From positions 543,698,171-543,762,170 of the forward strand of contig CM022303.1 of assembly GCA_011799875.1 (NCBI GenBank): a stretch of DNA of 64,000 bases. The letters are read 5' to 3'. The position numbers and the translations under genes were made by a program. This DNA comes from Thinopyrum elongatum. Its lineage: Eukaryota > Streptophyta > Magnoliopsida > Poales > Poaceae. Position 1 is the first letter of the stretch. The number at the start of each line of letters is the position of its first letter. This document shows positions 42,178-55,232 of the stretch, in pieces. Under the pieces are notes generated by a model. It saw nothing but the letters and a program-made list of their open reading frames with translations. It was not told the DNA's origin and ran no database searches.

Positions 42178-43448
42178 TGTTGGTGCAATGATAGGCCCCT
42201 TATGTTTTGGAGTTTGTTGACATAAACAGTATGGGACTTATGTGTTTGCTAGTGCACACAGAGTAACAGGTCCTTGATGTATCGAGGAGTTTGATGCAAA
42301 CGACAAAGATAATCTCCCTGCGCTACAGCGAAGGTTATCACCGAAGATGATCCTAACAAGAGTGACCCCTAAAAATTGCTGAAGTCTAAGCAATTGGTTC
42401 ATTGTATGTTCGAAGAAAATGACTGCGCTCGAGGAAGAATGAAGACGAAGTAAAGACGTAGCATTTGTTTCGTTATTCTTCTTCTTTCATTGAGTCATAG
42501 GACCAACGTACTATTAAGAGGGGTGTAGCGTTCAAAACTTTGATTCTCTGATGCTAAACCCAAATCCTATGAAAGTTGTGAGAGAAATCTCTTTGTGTTC
42601 CGAGCAAATACTTGCCAACAAGAGACTGTGATCTTCTTCGTTGCGAGATATTTGTCTCGAACCGAGGAGTTAGCATTACTTGTTCCTCAAGTAATGTTAC
42701 CATTGCTCCAAAAATCTGACCGTTGTGAATGTGTCGGTTGGCCATTGGCTGGACCCCATGTCCAAAATGGTCATTTCCCATCTGGGAAGGCTACGGCTAT
42801 AAATAGCCACCCCGCGCCGGCTTTGTCCAGTGGCTGCTCCATTTGATTCTAAGAAGATTGTTGAGCAACCCACTCTCTGAGCGATTTGAGTTTAAAATCC
42901 ACCAAGAGAAAAACCCTACAGCTGAAGAATTAGATAGTGGTTTAGCATCACTGGAATCTAAGTTTAGTACACTCCGCCTATTACTCTTGAGAGCTGCAAA
43001 CTCTCTAGACGGTTAGGTGTCAATTTCTTCACAGACCAAGAGTGATTGTGGTTCTCGAAGAAGAAGTCTTTAAAGGTTTGGAGATCGCCTTCAAGTATCT
43101 ACCACGAGTAATTGGCATCGGTTGACGAATCGATTGTCGAGGAGAATAGGGTGAAGAGAGTTTACCTTCTGTGTTAAGTCACAGCCCCTCCAACCAGACG
43201 TAGTCCTTGTGTAGAAGGACGAACCGGTCGAACAATTACCTTATCGCCATCGAGCATCTTCGGTTATCTCTATCACCCATGTTTACCTTCGATGCATTTT
43301 CATTCGTGTGATTTGTATCAGTGCATGTCTTAGTTTCCTTTCGGTACTCTGTTTTAGTTCACTGTAGTTTGTTTTTCATTCGTTACGCTGTTGGATTCTG
43401 AGAGATTTGAGTTTTCCAAAGAAAATTTAAAACTCCCATTCACCCCCC
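42178..43448 (+). mobile_element. Copia element D 5' LTR, main part
   Basis: Starts TGTTGGTGCAATG at 42178 and runs to a C tract at 43448, where gypsy element C is inserted. Its last 34 bases reappear at 56786-56819, followed by a primer-binding site, so this is the 5' LTR of a plus-strand copia element. A TATAAATAG box lies near 42799. Confidence 0.75.
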
Positions 43449-43956
43449 TGTTGGGAATATAACCCGGCGCTAATAACCCGCCCTGATAGGGCCGGGTTAG
43501 ATTGATGGCGAATTTAGGAGTTGGGACTTTGAAGAACCAAGACGTACAAGACGCAGCATTAAGGGGCAGCCCACAACATGGGCCGGCTTAGGCTTAAAGT
43601 CAGAAGACAGCCCAGGGATGTAACCCGCCATGTAATGATCTACCTTGCAAAGCAAGGTGACTAAGAGTATGGTTCGGTCATGTATCATAACCCAACCCAA
43701 AATCTTGTAAGCCGGCGGCCTCGGCCTATATATAAAGGCGAGTCCCCGGCATAGATTAGATAGGTTAGAATCAATCGAAAGCTAGGTTAAGCGAACCCAC
43801 TCCCTTGTAATCGATACTCTAGCAATACAACATAAAGCAGGACCTGGGTAAACTCGTGTCTCTTGTCCTGCTCAACCCCGGCAAGTTAATCACCGTTGCG
43901 ATGGCTTCATGCTTAAGTCCTTTCATGAGGACATCTGTCGTGACAAAACCACAATA
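43449..43956 (+). repeat. Element C 5' LTR
   Basis: TGTTGGGAATATAACCCGG to ACCACAATA (the usual ACGACA end has decayed). TATATATAAAGG at 43727-43738. Relative to the 3' LTR, 33 bases are missing near 43842, removing the left half of the shared GTAGGCTTTTAC ... GAACCTGGG motif. Confidence 0.85.
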
Positions 43957-43976
43957 GTTGGCGCCCACCGTGGGGC
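43957..43976 (+). promoter_or_regulatory. Element C primer-binding-like site
   Basis: GTTGGCGCCCACCGTGGGGC immediately follows the LTR. Element E has the same site with one change. Confidence 0.65.
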
Positions 43977-44044
43977 CAGTGCATGGTGGTTTCGAGTTCT
44001 TGAAGGGCTCTTTCCCAGGGATCGAGGGATATGCCGTTGGCAGG

Positions 44045-46497
44045 ATGACCAAGAGTCGCCGCAGCAAGCTCTACATCGATGACGCTGGCTAGGGCCCCGA
44101 GGCCGACTCAATCGAGTACGAGTACCGGGTCCCCTTCGACGGAATTCATGTCTTCATCGGAAAGATCAGCGGATCTGACCCTGAGCCAGACAGCTGCACC
44201 GACCTCATCGAGTCGGCTCAGCGCACACAACCCGCCCGGATTCAACCCGGCCGAAGCACGTTTTCGTTGGTTTTGCGCAAGGCATGGAACTCGCAGAAAA
44301 CTCTGCATCTGGAGGTGAGACTCTCATCTACTCAGGTGATGAGTCCTGGACCGGAGAGACGGAGTCAATTTACCAGCTTCAAGATGGCGGGCTTGGGGGC
44401 TATTCTGACGGCAACAATATTCTGGACCCCTATGAGCCACCAAGCCGAGCCGCCATCTTCATGGCAGGCACGACGCCGGCTCTCAACAGCACGGCGACAG
44501 GAGCCGCAGCTGCCACTGACCCTTCAGGATCCGGCTCAGCCAAACCGCCGGCTCAGGTTTTGTTGGAGTTGATGAATGAGTTAACAACTTTAATGGGGAC
44601 TGAGGTCACATCTGAAAACCAAGCAAAGCGCAATGCAGAGATTGCGAAGCTTAGGGAACAGATGACCAAGGCCCAGGAGGATATCAACATGGAGAATGTC
44701 AGGATGGCAACAGTACGGGCTCAGATCGAGGCTGAGTCGGAGCGCGTGAAGGCAGAAGCTTGGCATTTAAGTCTGGATCAGAATGAGTCCAACACAGTCC
44801 TTCGGAGGAGGCACCAGACCCGCCTGCCTTCGCATTACGAGCCCAGGAACCTGTTCAACACACTGGGTGCAGGACCAAGTACTCCACCAGTTATACCCCA
44901 GGCTGCAGAAGCACCTGGGAACAGGGCGGCGGCTCAGCCTCGACAATTAGACCCGCCCCGTAGGGGCCAGTCCCCGCCTCAGCGTTTTGCAACGCCATCG
45001 GGTCATTTTTCTAACCCGGTGGATAATATGATAGCAGCAGTTACCCGGCTCAATGCGCTCCCTATCTCCGGTGAGTCTCCCATTGCAGTAGAAGCGTGGA
45101 ACGCTGTTGAACTCCTTCAAACAGCCATGGCGCAGCAGGAAAAGTATTCATACAGTCATGATCAGGTACACTCAACTCCCCTCCCAAGTCGTAGTTACAG
45201 TCGGCATGTTGAGTCGCCCGCAGTCTCTAGCAGTGAGCAACAACGTAACCCGCCCCGTGATAATAACCCGCCCCTTAACCCAAGGACTGATGCTCAGACG
45301 ATTGTGGATGAGGCCAGAGCCCGCCGTGAGGCGGCGGCGGTGGCTCACCAATGGGCTTATCAGCAGTCTCTGGCGACCCCTTCAGCCTCGGTGGGAGCCG
45401 AGTCAAATTCTACAACCGTTGGAGTGCCGTGTTTGGTGTCGGCTTTGCGTAAGGAGTGTCTGCCTAAAGATTTTAAGGGTCCTCGCAAGGTGCCCAATTA
45501 CACAACAGATCTTCCTTCAGAGGCTTGGATTGAGAGTTATGAGTTAGCCATGGAGATGTTGGATGTCAATGATGTCGTCTGTGCCAAATACTTCACTATG
45601 ATGTTGGAAGGGCCGGCTCATACATGGTTAAAGGGCATGCCTCCTAATTCTATCAATTCGTGGGCGGAGTTGAAGGCGTGTTTCATCAAGAATTTTCAAG
45701 GGACATGCAAGCAGCCTCTGACAATTGTTGATTTGGATCACTGTGTATAGCGTGAGGACGAGTTGGCCCACCATTGGGTTCGGCGGGTCTCCACTATCAT
45801 TCACTCGTCCGATAATATTACGACGGCTCAGGCGGTTCTAATTCTAGAGAAGAATTGTCACTTCGTACCTCTTAAGCAGAAGCTCGGGCGGCTCAAGCGC
45901 ACTTGCCAGGACATGGGCGACCTCATGGCTGCTCTCACTAAATATGTAGACTCAGATAGTACAAAGGACCCTGGTTTTGATGATGATAAATCCAATAAGG
46001 GCAAGAAGAACGGCAGCAATAAGGGTGAGCAGCAGAACATAGCAGCGAATAATGGCAATAACCAGGGCAATGGTGGTAAGTGGAGACACCCCGATGGCGG
46101 GTCAGATCTAGTAGCAAACACCAACACTGGGTAGAAAAACCAGCGCCGCAACGGTAATGGCAAGCCGCCTTTCAGCGGAGGAAAGCCTTTCAACCTTGAG
46201 GCAATGCTTAATGACCCTTGCCCAAAGCATAGTCTTCCTAACAAGCTGTCCACTCATGCTTGGAAGGATTGTTACATCATGCGGGAGTTCAGGAATTACA
46301 GCCTTCACCAGCATCATGGTAACAACAATGGGCCACTTGGCAGGTCAGGATCTGGTTCTCAGGGGTCCGGCTTTGGTGGTGGCGGCTCAAATTCTGGTTA
46401 TCAGGGTCAAGGTAACCATGGTGGTCATAACCAACAGTCTAGTCAGGGTAGCCAGCAGCAGAATAATCAGTAAGGATATCAGAGTAATCCAAAATAG
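44045..46497 (+). pseudogene. Element C gag
   Basis: The probable start is ATG 44045 (MTKSRRSKLYIDD), with a TAG at about 44090 and a frameshift near 44275 into the long frame that ends at 45750. The Gag core has AKYFTMMLEGPAHTWLKGMPPNSINSW-type residues near 45580-45660, a hallmark of plant gypsy Gag. Stops at 45748 (TAG), 46132 (TAG), 46471 (TAA) and 46495 (TAG) interrupt what is otherwise one frame through a glycine/asparagine/glutamine-rich tail (GSGFGGGGSNSGYQGQG). Each stop is one C-to-T change from CAG or CAA. No clear CCHC knuckle is seen. Confidence 0.8.
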
Positions 46498-49400
46498 CTT
46501 AATGGGGGTCAATATCATGTTTTCACTATGAACACAAGCAAACGTGACCAGAAGGTTCATAAGCGAGCGGTCAACGCTGTTGAGCCGGCAGTACCCCAAT
46601 ACTTACGATGGTCGGAGCATACGATCACATGGAGCCGGGAGGATCACCCGCCCCGGGTTGATGATCTGGGTCATCTGGCGTTAGTGGTAGCTCCTCAAGT
46701 AGGCGGCTATAAGTTCACAAAAGTGCTTATGGATGGTGGCAGCAGCATCAACATATTATATTACGATACCTTTCGACGGATGAATCTGACAGATAAAGAT
46801 ATCAAGATGTCGTCCACAGTCTTCCATGGAGTGGTGCCTGGCAAGTCGACATATCCTGTTGGCAAAATTGCCCTGGAAGTGGCCTTTGTTGATGAGTATA
46901 ATTACAGGGCAGAGACACTGTGGTTTGAGGTGGTCAAGATCAAGAGCCCTTATCATGCTTTATTCGGATGGCCGGCTTATGGTAAGTTCATGGCCCGCCC
47001 TTGCTATGTATATTTATAGCTCAAGATGCCAGGACAAAAGGGCACGATCACCGTTCACGGGAATCGCAAACTCGCCCTGGAATCCGAGGAAGGAGATGCA
47101 TCTTATGCAGAGTCAGCTTGCGCTACTGAGGAGCTCAAGTTTTATAAAGACAATGTTGACCCAGCTGATATGACCCCTCTAAAGAAGCCCACCACAAAGT
47201 TTGACCCGCCTCTCAAGTTTAAGTCGGCAAAGGATACACAACAAGTTGATTTTGTCCCTGGTGACTCTTCTCAGCAGTTCACCATTGGGACGGAGATGGA
47301 TCCTAAATAGGAAAGCACGCTCATTGAGTTCATCCGTGAGAATCGAGACATTTTTGCATGGAAGCCTTCTGACATGCCAGGTGTGCCGAGAGAATTCGCT
47401 GAGCACCGACTTAATATTGATCCTAAGATGAAACCTGTTCGACAATTCCTTCGTCACTTTAATGAAGAGAGGCGTAAGGTTATTGGGGAAGAAGTAGCCC
47501 GGCTCCTAGCTGCCGGGTTCATAGTTGAGGTGTTTCACCCTGAATGGTTGGCTAACCCAGTGCTGGTGCTCAAGAAAAATGACACTTGACGTATGTGTGT
47601 TGATTACACAGATCTTAACAAAGCATGTCCAGCTAACCCATTTGCTCTCCCTCGCATTGACCAAATCATTGATGCCATGGCGGGTTGCGAGAGTTTGTGC
47701 TTCCTGGATGCATATTCTGGTTATCATCAGATCAAGATGGCAGTGGAGGACCAGGAAAAGATAGCTTTTATAACTCCCTTTGGAGCTTTCTGTTATGTGT
47801 CTATGCCTTTTGGGCTCAAGAGTGCCCATGCGACTTACCGGCGTTGTGTTCAGAACTGTTTTCACAAGCAGATTGGTCGAAACGTTCAAGCCTATGTGGA
47901 TGATATTGTGGTTAAGTCAAGGAAGAAGGAAACCTTACTTGAGGACCTGAAGGAGACCTTTGACAATCACAGGGTGTACAAGATGATGCTTTAACCCGGC
48001 CAACTGTGTTTTTGGTGTGCCAGCTAGAAAACTGCTCGGCTTCTTAGTATCAGAGTGGGGCATTGAGGCTAAACCGGAGAAGATTGAGGCAATAACATCT
48101 CTGTCTAAGCCGGCGTGTATCAATGACGTTCAATGCCTGGTGGGTCGTATTGCAGCCCTAAGTCGGTTCATAAGCCGCCTTCGAGAGAAGGCAATGCCTT
48201 TATATCAGATGATGAAGAAATCTGATTATTTCGTTTGGAGTGATGCAGCTAATGAGGCATTTGAGGCACTCAAAAAGCAGTTAGCTGAGCCGCTCATTTT
48301 GGCTGCTCCCCTCGATAAAGAGCCTTTGCTCCTGTACGTGGCGGCTAATAATAAGGCCGTTAGTGTTGCAGTTGTTGTGGACCGAAAAGAGGCGGGTAAA
48401 GAATATCCAGTTCAACGGCTGGCTTATTATGTCAGTGAAGTCTTGACTGAGTCTAAGCAAAGGTACCCACATTGGCAAAAGCTGGTGGGGTGTTCATGGC
48501 TAGTCATAAGTTAAAACACTATTTCCTTGGGCATCCTATTACGGTGGTCAGCCCTGCCCCATTAGGAGATATTATTCAGAACAGAGAGGCCACTGGCCGG
48601 GTTGCTAAGTGGGCAATTGAGCTGGGGCCACATCATCTTAAGTGTGCCTCGCACAGTTATCAAGTATCAAGCATTGGTGGATTTTATAAATGACTGGACG
48701 GAATTGCAAACACCCGAGGAGAAGCCTGACAACACATATTGGACGATCCACTTTGATGGGTGCAGACAGTTGGAAGGCTCGTGGGCTGGAGTTATTTTGA
48801 CTTCCCCACGAGGTGATCAATTTTGTTATGTTTTAAGGCTAATGTTTCCTTGTACTAACAATGTAGCTAAGTATGAAGCTTTGCTCCATGGGCTTCGTAT
48901 GGCTAAGGAGATGAATTTAAGCCGGGTCAGATGTCTAGGAGACTCAGACCTTGTGGCACATCAAGTTTTAGGCAAGTGGGATTCTAAAGACCCTCTCATG
49001 GCGGCTTATCGTCAGGCAGTCAACAATATTGCTGGTCATTTTAAGGGTTATCAAGTGGATCATATTGATCGATGGAAAAACGAAGCGGCTGATGCACTGT
49101 CCCGGCTTGGGTCTCAATGTAAGCCGGTGCCCCCAATGTATTCCTCGATGTGTTACATAATCCTTTGGTTAAATTACCATCAGAGGAAGACATTGCCATA
49201 CCTGACCTGGAAGGACAGCTGGTGGTGGCTCTTTGTGCTATCCCTGATTGGACGCTGCCATATCTGACTTATCTAACTCGTGGCAAGTTACTTGAGGATG
49301 AAAATTTGGCGCGGCAGATCACGCGGCGATCTAAGTCTATGACTATTGTGAATGGCGAGTTACATAGGTGCAGTGTGACCAGCGTTTTTCAATGTTGTGT

Positions 49401-50509
49401 TTCTCCTGAGGAGGGCTGTGAAATTCTATGAGAGATACATGCAGGCGACTATGGTCATCATGCCAGGTCAAGATCTTTGGTGGCTAAGGCATTTCGTCAT
49501 GGGTTTTTCTGGTTGACGGCTCATGCAGATGCAGAAGACATAATTAGCAAGTGTGATGGGTGTCAGAAATTTGCAAGGCAAGCTCACGTGCCGGCTCAAG
49601 AATTGCGGATGATCCCAATAACTTGGTCGTTTGCGGTCTGGGGGCTTGATATGATTGGACTGCTCAAGAGGTCTAAAGATAAGAAGACCCACCTTCTGGT
49701 GGCGGTTGACAAGTTTACCAAGTGGGTTGAGGCAGAGCCAGTTAGCAATTGTGAAGCAGCGACTGCAGCTCATTTTGTCAAAAAGCCGATCTTCCGCTTT
49801 GGTTATCCTCATAGTATCATTACTGATAATGGCACAAATTTGTCTAAGGGTGCTATGAAAGAGTTCTGTCAAAGAGAGCACATCCGCCTTGATGTGTCCT
49901 CAGTGGCTCATGCATAGTCTAATGGTCAAGAAAAACATGCTAACCAAGAAATTTTGCGAGGGATCAAACCCCGGCTTATGGTTCCTTTGGAACGAATGCC
50001 GGGTTGTTTGGTTAAGGAGCTTCCTTTAGTTCTTTGGAGTATCAGGACAACCCCCAATAGATCAACAGGCTACACGCCTTTCTTCATAGTTTACGGTGCA
50101 GAGGCAGTTCTCCCAAGTGATATTCGTCATGAATCGCCCAGGGTGGCGGCTTACATTGAAGCAGATAATGAGACGGCGCGTCAAAACGCACTTGATGCCT
50201 TGGATGAAGAATGAGACCTCGCAGCAGCCCGATCGGCGATTTATCAACAAAGACCTGCATTGCTATCATAGCCGCAGAGTTAGAACCCGGACATTCCAAG
50301 AGGGCGACTTAGTGCTCCGACTGATTCAATATCAGACAGGCATGCATAAGCTATCACCACCTTGGGAGGAACCTTTCATGGAAAGCAAAAATCTCAACAA
50401 TGGGTCATATTATCTCATTGATATACGTGAGCGCAACAAGTCACATACTTCTGAGGAGGAGACCAACAGGCCGTGGAATATTGCTCATCTTCGGCCTTAC
50501 TACACTTGA
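46498..50509 (+). pseudogene. Element C pol: protease, RT, RNase H, integrase
   Basis: Protease: VLMDGGSSINILYYDTF (DGGSS) near 46725-46780. RT: FIVEVFHPEWLANPVLVLKK, DYTDLNKACP, LDAYSGYHQIKM, and catalytic YVDD at 47892-47903. RNase H regions: a first one near 48230-48500 and a second with IHFDGCRQLEGSWAG and KNEAADALSRLGS (48740-49120), the double arrangement typical of Tat elements. Integrase: zinc-binding H/C residues with CDGCQKFARQ (49435-49600), then catalytic D in GLDMIGL, D in ITDNGTNL and E in ANQEILRG. Stops: TAG 47017, TAG 47308, TGA 47587, TGA 49429, TAG 49915 and TGA 50212. An extra T near 47992 and another shift near 48500 break the frame. Confidence 0.85.
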
Positions 50510-51686
50510 GTCATCGACTCTCATCATTGTACAAAACTTTGTCAATGTATATATCTTTTTATGATCAACATAATAAAGCCGGCATCCCCACAATTCGGGG
50601 CCTCTGTCGTTTCATCTCATATTTTCTGTGCATGAGTCTTTATTGGTTGATCATAAGGTCACTTGGGGGCTTACAACTCACTGAGTTTAGCTTTCATACC
50701 CTCTTGACCGGCATTAAACGCCATATTATGGGTTAAACCTGCCTGTTTGCAACTTCCTACTCCAACAGGTGACCCGCCGTACTCTTGACAGTCAATCTTT
50801 TATGACCCTAAACCCGTCAAGGTTAAAATGGGGGCTTATGTCACGTGAGAGCTGGCTTACAGAGAGGTAGGATAAACTCACCTGTCTGCTTGTTGTTCTC
50901 CGCCATGTGGCCGGCCGTAGTCTTAATAGTCAATCTTTATGACCCTAAACAAGTTAAGTTTAAAACAACGGATTTATGTCACGAGAGAACCGGCTTACGG
51001 GATGAAAGGCTATCAGGCCAAGCTTCTTTGAATCAAAAATTGAGTTTTTTCAAAAACCAATCTTATTTGGTCATGCTTTTCAAGCTGACTTAACAAATAT
51101 TTGAGATATACCTGTTTATATTCTCTACTGCTGTTTTAACAGAAACTTTTTATGTTTTTTTTAGTCATGCTTATATGCGGATCATGAATTTCTGGATCAT
51201 ACAGGTCCGGGTCACATTGCTCCAAATTGAGCTTATTGTGGTTATAAGCCGCCAAAGTAATCTTCTCAAAGATTGGTTCTGACCATGAGTCATTGGGTTA
51301 TAACCCGCCCTGGCCTTTGACTATAAGTCGCCAGTACAGGAATTAATGGATATTTCACATCTTATATGTCAAGACTAAGTACAGAGATACTGCAAAGACA
51401 AAACATGCATATATGACTAGATCAAGCATACAAAGATGTTCAGCTGCTGGATCAAACAGTTGGCATAACATGCTCGAAGGCATGACAGGGCAGATAAAGT
51501 TTTAACTACGCTATTACAAGGCTATAGCTGAGCCCAAAAGTTTCACTGCTAAGTTTTTCAGGAGTTAGATCACACCTTTGAACCGGCCTCTGTGCCGTCC
51601 GGGTTAGATCCCGCCAGTTTCACATCATCATGTCATCTTGAGCTGGAGGTTCCCGGGTCATACTGTGCCGGCTATGCACTTGAGAT
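50510..51686. other. Element C non-coding stretch between pol and antisense gene
   Basis: About 1.2 kb without a credible gene. 50750-51010 contains two degenerate copies of a unit of about 160 bases (GACCCTAAAC...GTCAAGGTTAAAA...TTATGTCACG). This is where the convergent sense and antisense transcripts would end. Confidence 0.6.
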
Positions 51687-54600
51687 CTAGAGATTATCCG
51701 ACGTCCAGTCGATACCGGTTAAGGCCTCAAAGGTTGCTTCGTCATTCATGACAGCAGAAGAGTCAATGTCAGAGGCAAAAATATGCTTATGCCTTTGAGG
51801 AGTTAACTCCACAATGTCGAAGGAAGGCACCTTAATTCGCAAGTTGTTGCTATCGTAAGCCAGCTGGTACTTCATCAAGTCCAGTTCTCGTGCAAGCTGA
51901 CACGCCAAGGGCCACATCTCTTTAACGCATCTGGTAAAATCGGCTTCTTCGAAGATAGACCCGTCATCATTGAATTCAGGACACCCGTCGGCCATTTCTG
52001 TTGGGTCCAGCTCGGACTGGTAAGCCTTTGCCCGGCTTAGTGCGGTGATGGCACCTGAGCGGGCGGATGATAGTTTTTGTTCCTCCACTTGCTTCGGCAC
52101 TGTGGACAAATGTTCCAACACAGTTTTTATCAATGTGGGCGGCTTTTTTCCGTTTGACACAGCCACAAGTGTACGAAGGACGCCAGCATATAATTTCGCC
52201 GTCAAGGAGTACACGGCTTTCAGCTTCGTCACTACGTTTTGCCCAAGTCTAGCACTTCTGGCACCTGTTAAAAATTCAGAACAAGAGTCACCAGGCGAGT
52301 TAATATCATATTGTTTAAGGTCGCCAGGTGAGTTATTTCAATCAAGTACAACTTTACTTACCGAAGATGGTGGCAGTCATTTGAGAAACATGCTGTTTTA
52401 AGCCGGACAACTCAGTCACGGCTTTAAGCTGGGCTTTAGCATCTTCCACTCTTTTCAATAGCGTGGCTTTTTCAGTGTCCCAGTTGGCTCTTTTCGCATC
52501 AAAATTGGCCTTGATCTTCTCAATATCTTCCAAGGATGACTTTAAGCTTAATTCTGCCTTGGCCCGTTCAATTTGTTGTGTCTCCAAGCTTTTCTTTAAG
52601 TTGGCCATGTTTGACTCGCCCAAACTTAAAGCTTGCTGCCAAGGATTACAACCAATAATATCGTTCAAATAAGTGCTAAAGTGATTGATTCAGCAATTGT
52701 ATTTAAGTCCCAAGCACATTGCAAGCAATATCCTTGGCACTTGGGGACTAATGTACGATGATTCAGTCTATGCTATAGAAGAACCGAATCATCTTATAAA
52801 GATAAGCCGGCCCTTGGGGGCTACAGGCGATTCTCCAAACTGTTCATTTTTTAAAGACCCGACTCATCTTATAAAGATAAGCCGGCCCTTGGGGGCTACA
52901 AGTAGATCTTCAAATTTATCATTACAAAGACCCGACTTTTCTCAAAAAGATAAGCCGGCCCTTGGGGGCTACACTTTGGAAGTTTTCATAAGTCTCAAGT
53001 ATACTCAATGTTTTTCCTATGCTTAAGACTTGGGGGCTATGAGGATATGTATATACAAGACTAAGAGGGGTTAACTTCATACCTCATACTTTTGCTTCAT
53101 CAGGCTAACTAAACCAGCTTCCATGTCACGGCTTGTATGAAGGCGGCTTAAATAGCCCGCGTGCAACTCGCCTGCACTGAATGCTGCATAGCTTTCCAGA
53201 TCCAGCTTTGTCTTGCCTTTCTCCAATAAAGGCGTCTCTTCCTTGGCTGAGTGCTTGGTTAGCACTGTGGAGACTTTGGGCGCCTTAAAAGCAGACCCAG
53301 TAATGGCAATATCATCAATGCTTTCATCAACACGGATCTCGTCAGTTGGCTTGGCAGGGGATGAAGAAGGTTTAGGACTTGGCGGGTCAAGGTTACCCGC
53401 CGGGTTAGTGTCAACATCCATGGCTTCAGAAATTGTTGCCTCAATCTGTGGAGGCGAGTCATTTTTATCATTGTGATGGTCTTCAGGATCATCAGTATGG
53501 ACCTCAGGGGTTATCAAAACATGTTCTCCCGACTCAGGATTTTTAGGAGCTTTGGAAGAATCGCTAGTCTTTCTCTTCTTCTCCTTGGCTTTGACCCTGG
53601 AGTCATAATGGAGTATTAGGACATGTATGACAATAAGTTATAAGCAAAAGTAAAGATTTACCCTCGGTTGACGATGAAGGCAGGCAGCTGCGTTTGAGAT
53701 GAGGCGCCTGAAGACGGTGGCGACTCCTGGTAATTGGAGTTAGAAGGGTTAAGAGGATGTCTTATAAGACCAGCTCTAGGTAAGGACAAGGTTGGACTAT
53801 GTGGCACCTCAGCAGGCCGCTTACGGGCAGAGGGTTCATGACTTAACCCGGCCATTAAATCGCCTGAGTCGCCACTTTGAGTCTGAAGGCTTAGATCATG
53901 CTAAGTTTTCTTCAAAATAAAGTGGGGATCTAAGTGAGCATCTGGGTGAGAAAACTTTACTTTTCGGACAACCCGCCGTATCCTTTCTGGGGGCGCGGGG
54001 TCTGAGCCAGAAGAGATAGGAATTACCTCAGAATCATCAGCCCGACTGTTGGCAACTTCATCCTGAGAACAAGAAGAGTCAGCTAATTCAACAAAGAGTT
54101 GTCCAAGAGAATCAAGTTCTACCTCGGACGGGTTATCAGCGTCAGCTGACTCGCCTACGGCAGCCGGCTCAGCAACGGCAGCAGGCTTGTTCTTTTTTAA
54201 TTTTGGGCCGGTCCTTACCTTGGCCACAACAGTTTTGATTTTCCTCTTCCAAAAAGCAGAGTCGGGCTATGTAATAAGAAAAGATTGACAAGTGAGATAC
54301 ATAACATAATCAAAGATATTTTAAACCGGACATAAGATAGTACTTACAGCTAAGACCGGGTTAAGCTTGAAGAACGGAGGCAGTCCTATCTTGTTCCAAT
54401 TTTCTTGTGACTCCCCAAGTAAGGAGTTCACAGCTTGAAAGACATCTTCAGCAGTGAAGTCGTCAGAACTGTATCGTTGAGGATCATCTGACTCGCCAGA
54501 GTAGTTGCACATTAAACTAGGCCAGCGACTTAGGGGAAGAATCTTCCATGAGAGCCAGCAGTAGGCTAAGTCAACCCCTGTCAACCCATTGGCTAGTAAA

Positions 54601-55232
54601 GTTGTTATCTTGAGGTAATGTTGGAGAGCTTCAGTGTGTTCAGTTGGAATGAGTTGGCTTGGCGGGTTAAAGTTGATGTGAAGACGATCAACCCGATAAC
54701 CCAGCAGAGTGTTCTCATTGGCTGGGGCAGTGTTTTTACAGTAGAACCAAGTTTTAACCCATCCCATGGGATGGCTCAACAAAACAGTGGCAGGAAAGCA
54801 GCCATCTCGGCATCTCTGAATTGAGATCCCGCCTAATTATTGAGTCAGACCGCTAGCACACTCAGTCTGGTGATTCAAGTAGAATAACTCCTTGAGGAGG
54901 GCAACGGTGGGTTCTACATGCAAATAAACTTCACAAAATATTTGGAAGTGGCAGAGGTTCATTACTAAATTTGGGCCTATGTCTTGAGGATGGAGGTTGA
55001 AGTAGTGCAAAACATCCCGAAAGAACTTTGACCCGGGCGGTGTGAAGCCCCTAAGAATATGGTCAGTGAAAACTATCACTTCTCCTTCGCCAGGATTGGG
55101 GACATTTTCTCCTTGGCAGAGTCGCCAACCAATTTCTTCCTGAGCCGCTAAGAGGCCTTGATCTGCATAATCTTTGAGCATTTGCTCAGTGACTAGAGAA
55201 GGGCCCCAATTGCAAAGGGTGATTTTTGCCAT
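51687..55232 (-). pseudogene. Element C antisense accessory gene, five exons, nearly intact
   Basis: Exons 55232-54348, 54266-53662, 53596-53083, 52635-52362 and 52264-51687 total 2856 bases, exactly 952 codons with stop, and all junctions are GT...AG with phase kept (0, 2, 0, 1). Only two stops interrupt it, TAA near 54837 and TAG near 53901. Exon 1 carries the gypsy-type N-terminal domain (LCNWGPSLVTEQMLKDYADQ, VIVFTDHILRGFTPP, NLCHFQIFCEVYLHVEPT, then GWVKTWFYCKN). Exons 2-3 are acidic and serine/proline-rich; exons 4-5 are coiled coil and end in a conserved acidic segment. It runs from near the 3' LTR toward pol. Same gene family as in A, X and Y; function unknown. Confidence 0.85.
52781..52972. 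repeat. Three tandem units inside intron 3 of the antisense gene
   Basis: Three copies of a roughly 75-base unit sharing GATAAGCCGGCCCTTGGGGG and ACCCGACT words. They lie wholly within the intron between 53083 and 52635. Confidence 0.8.
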
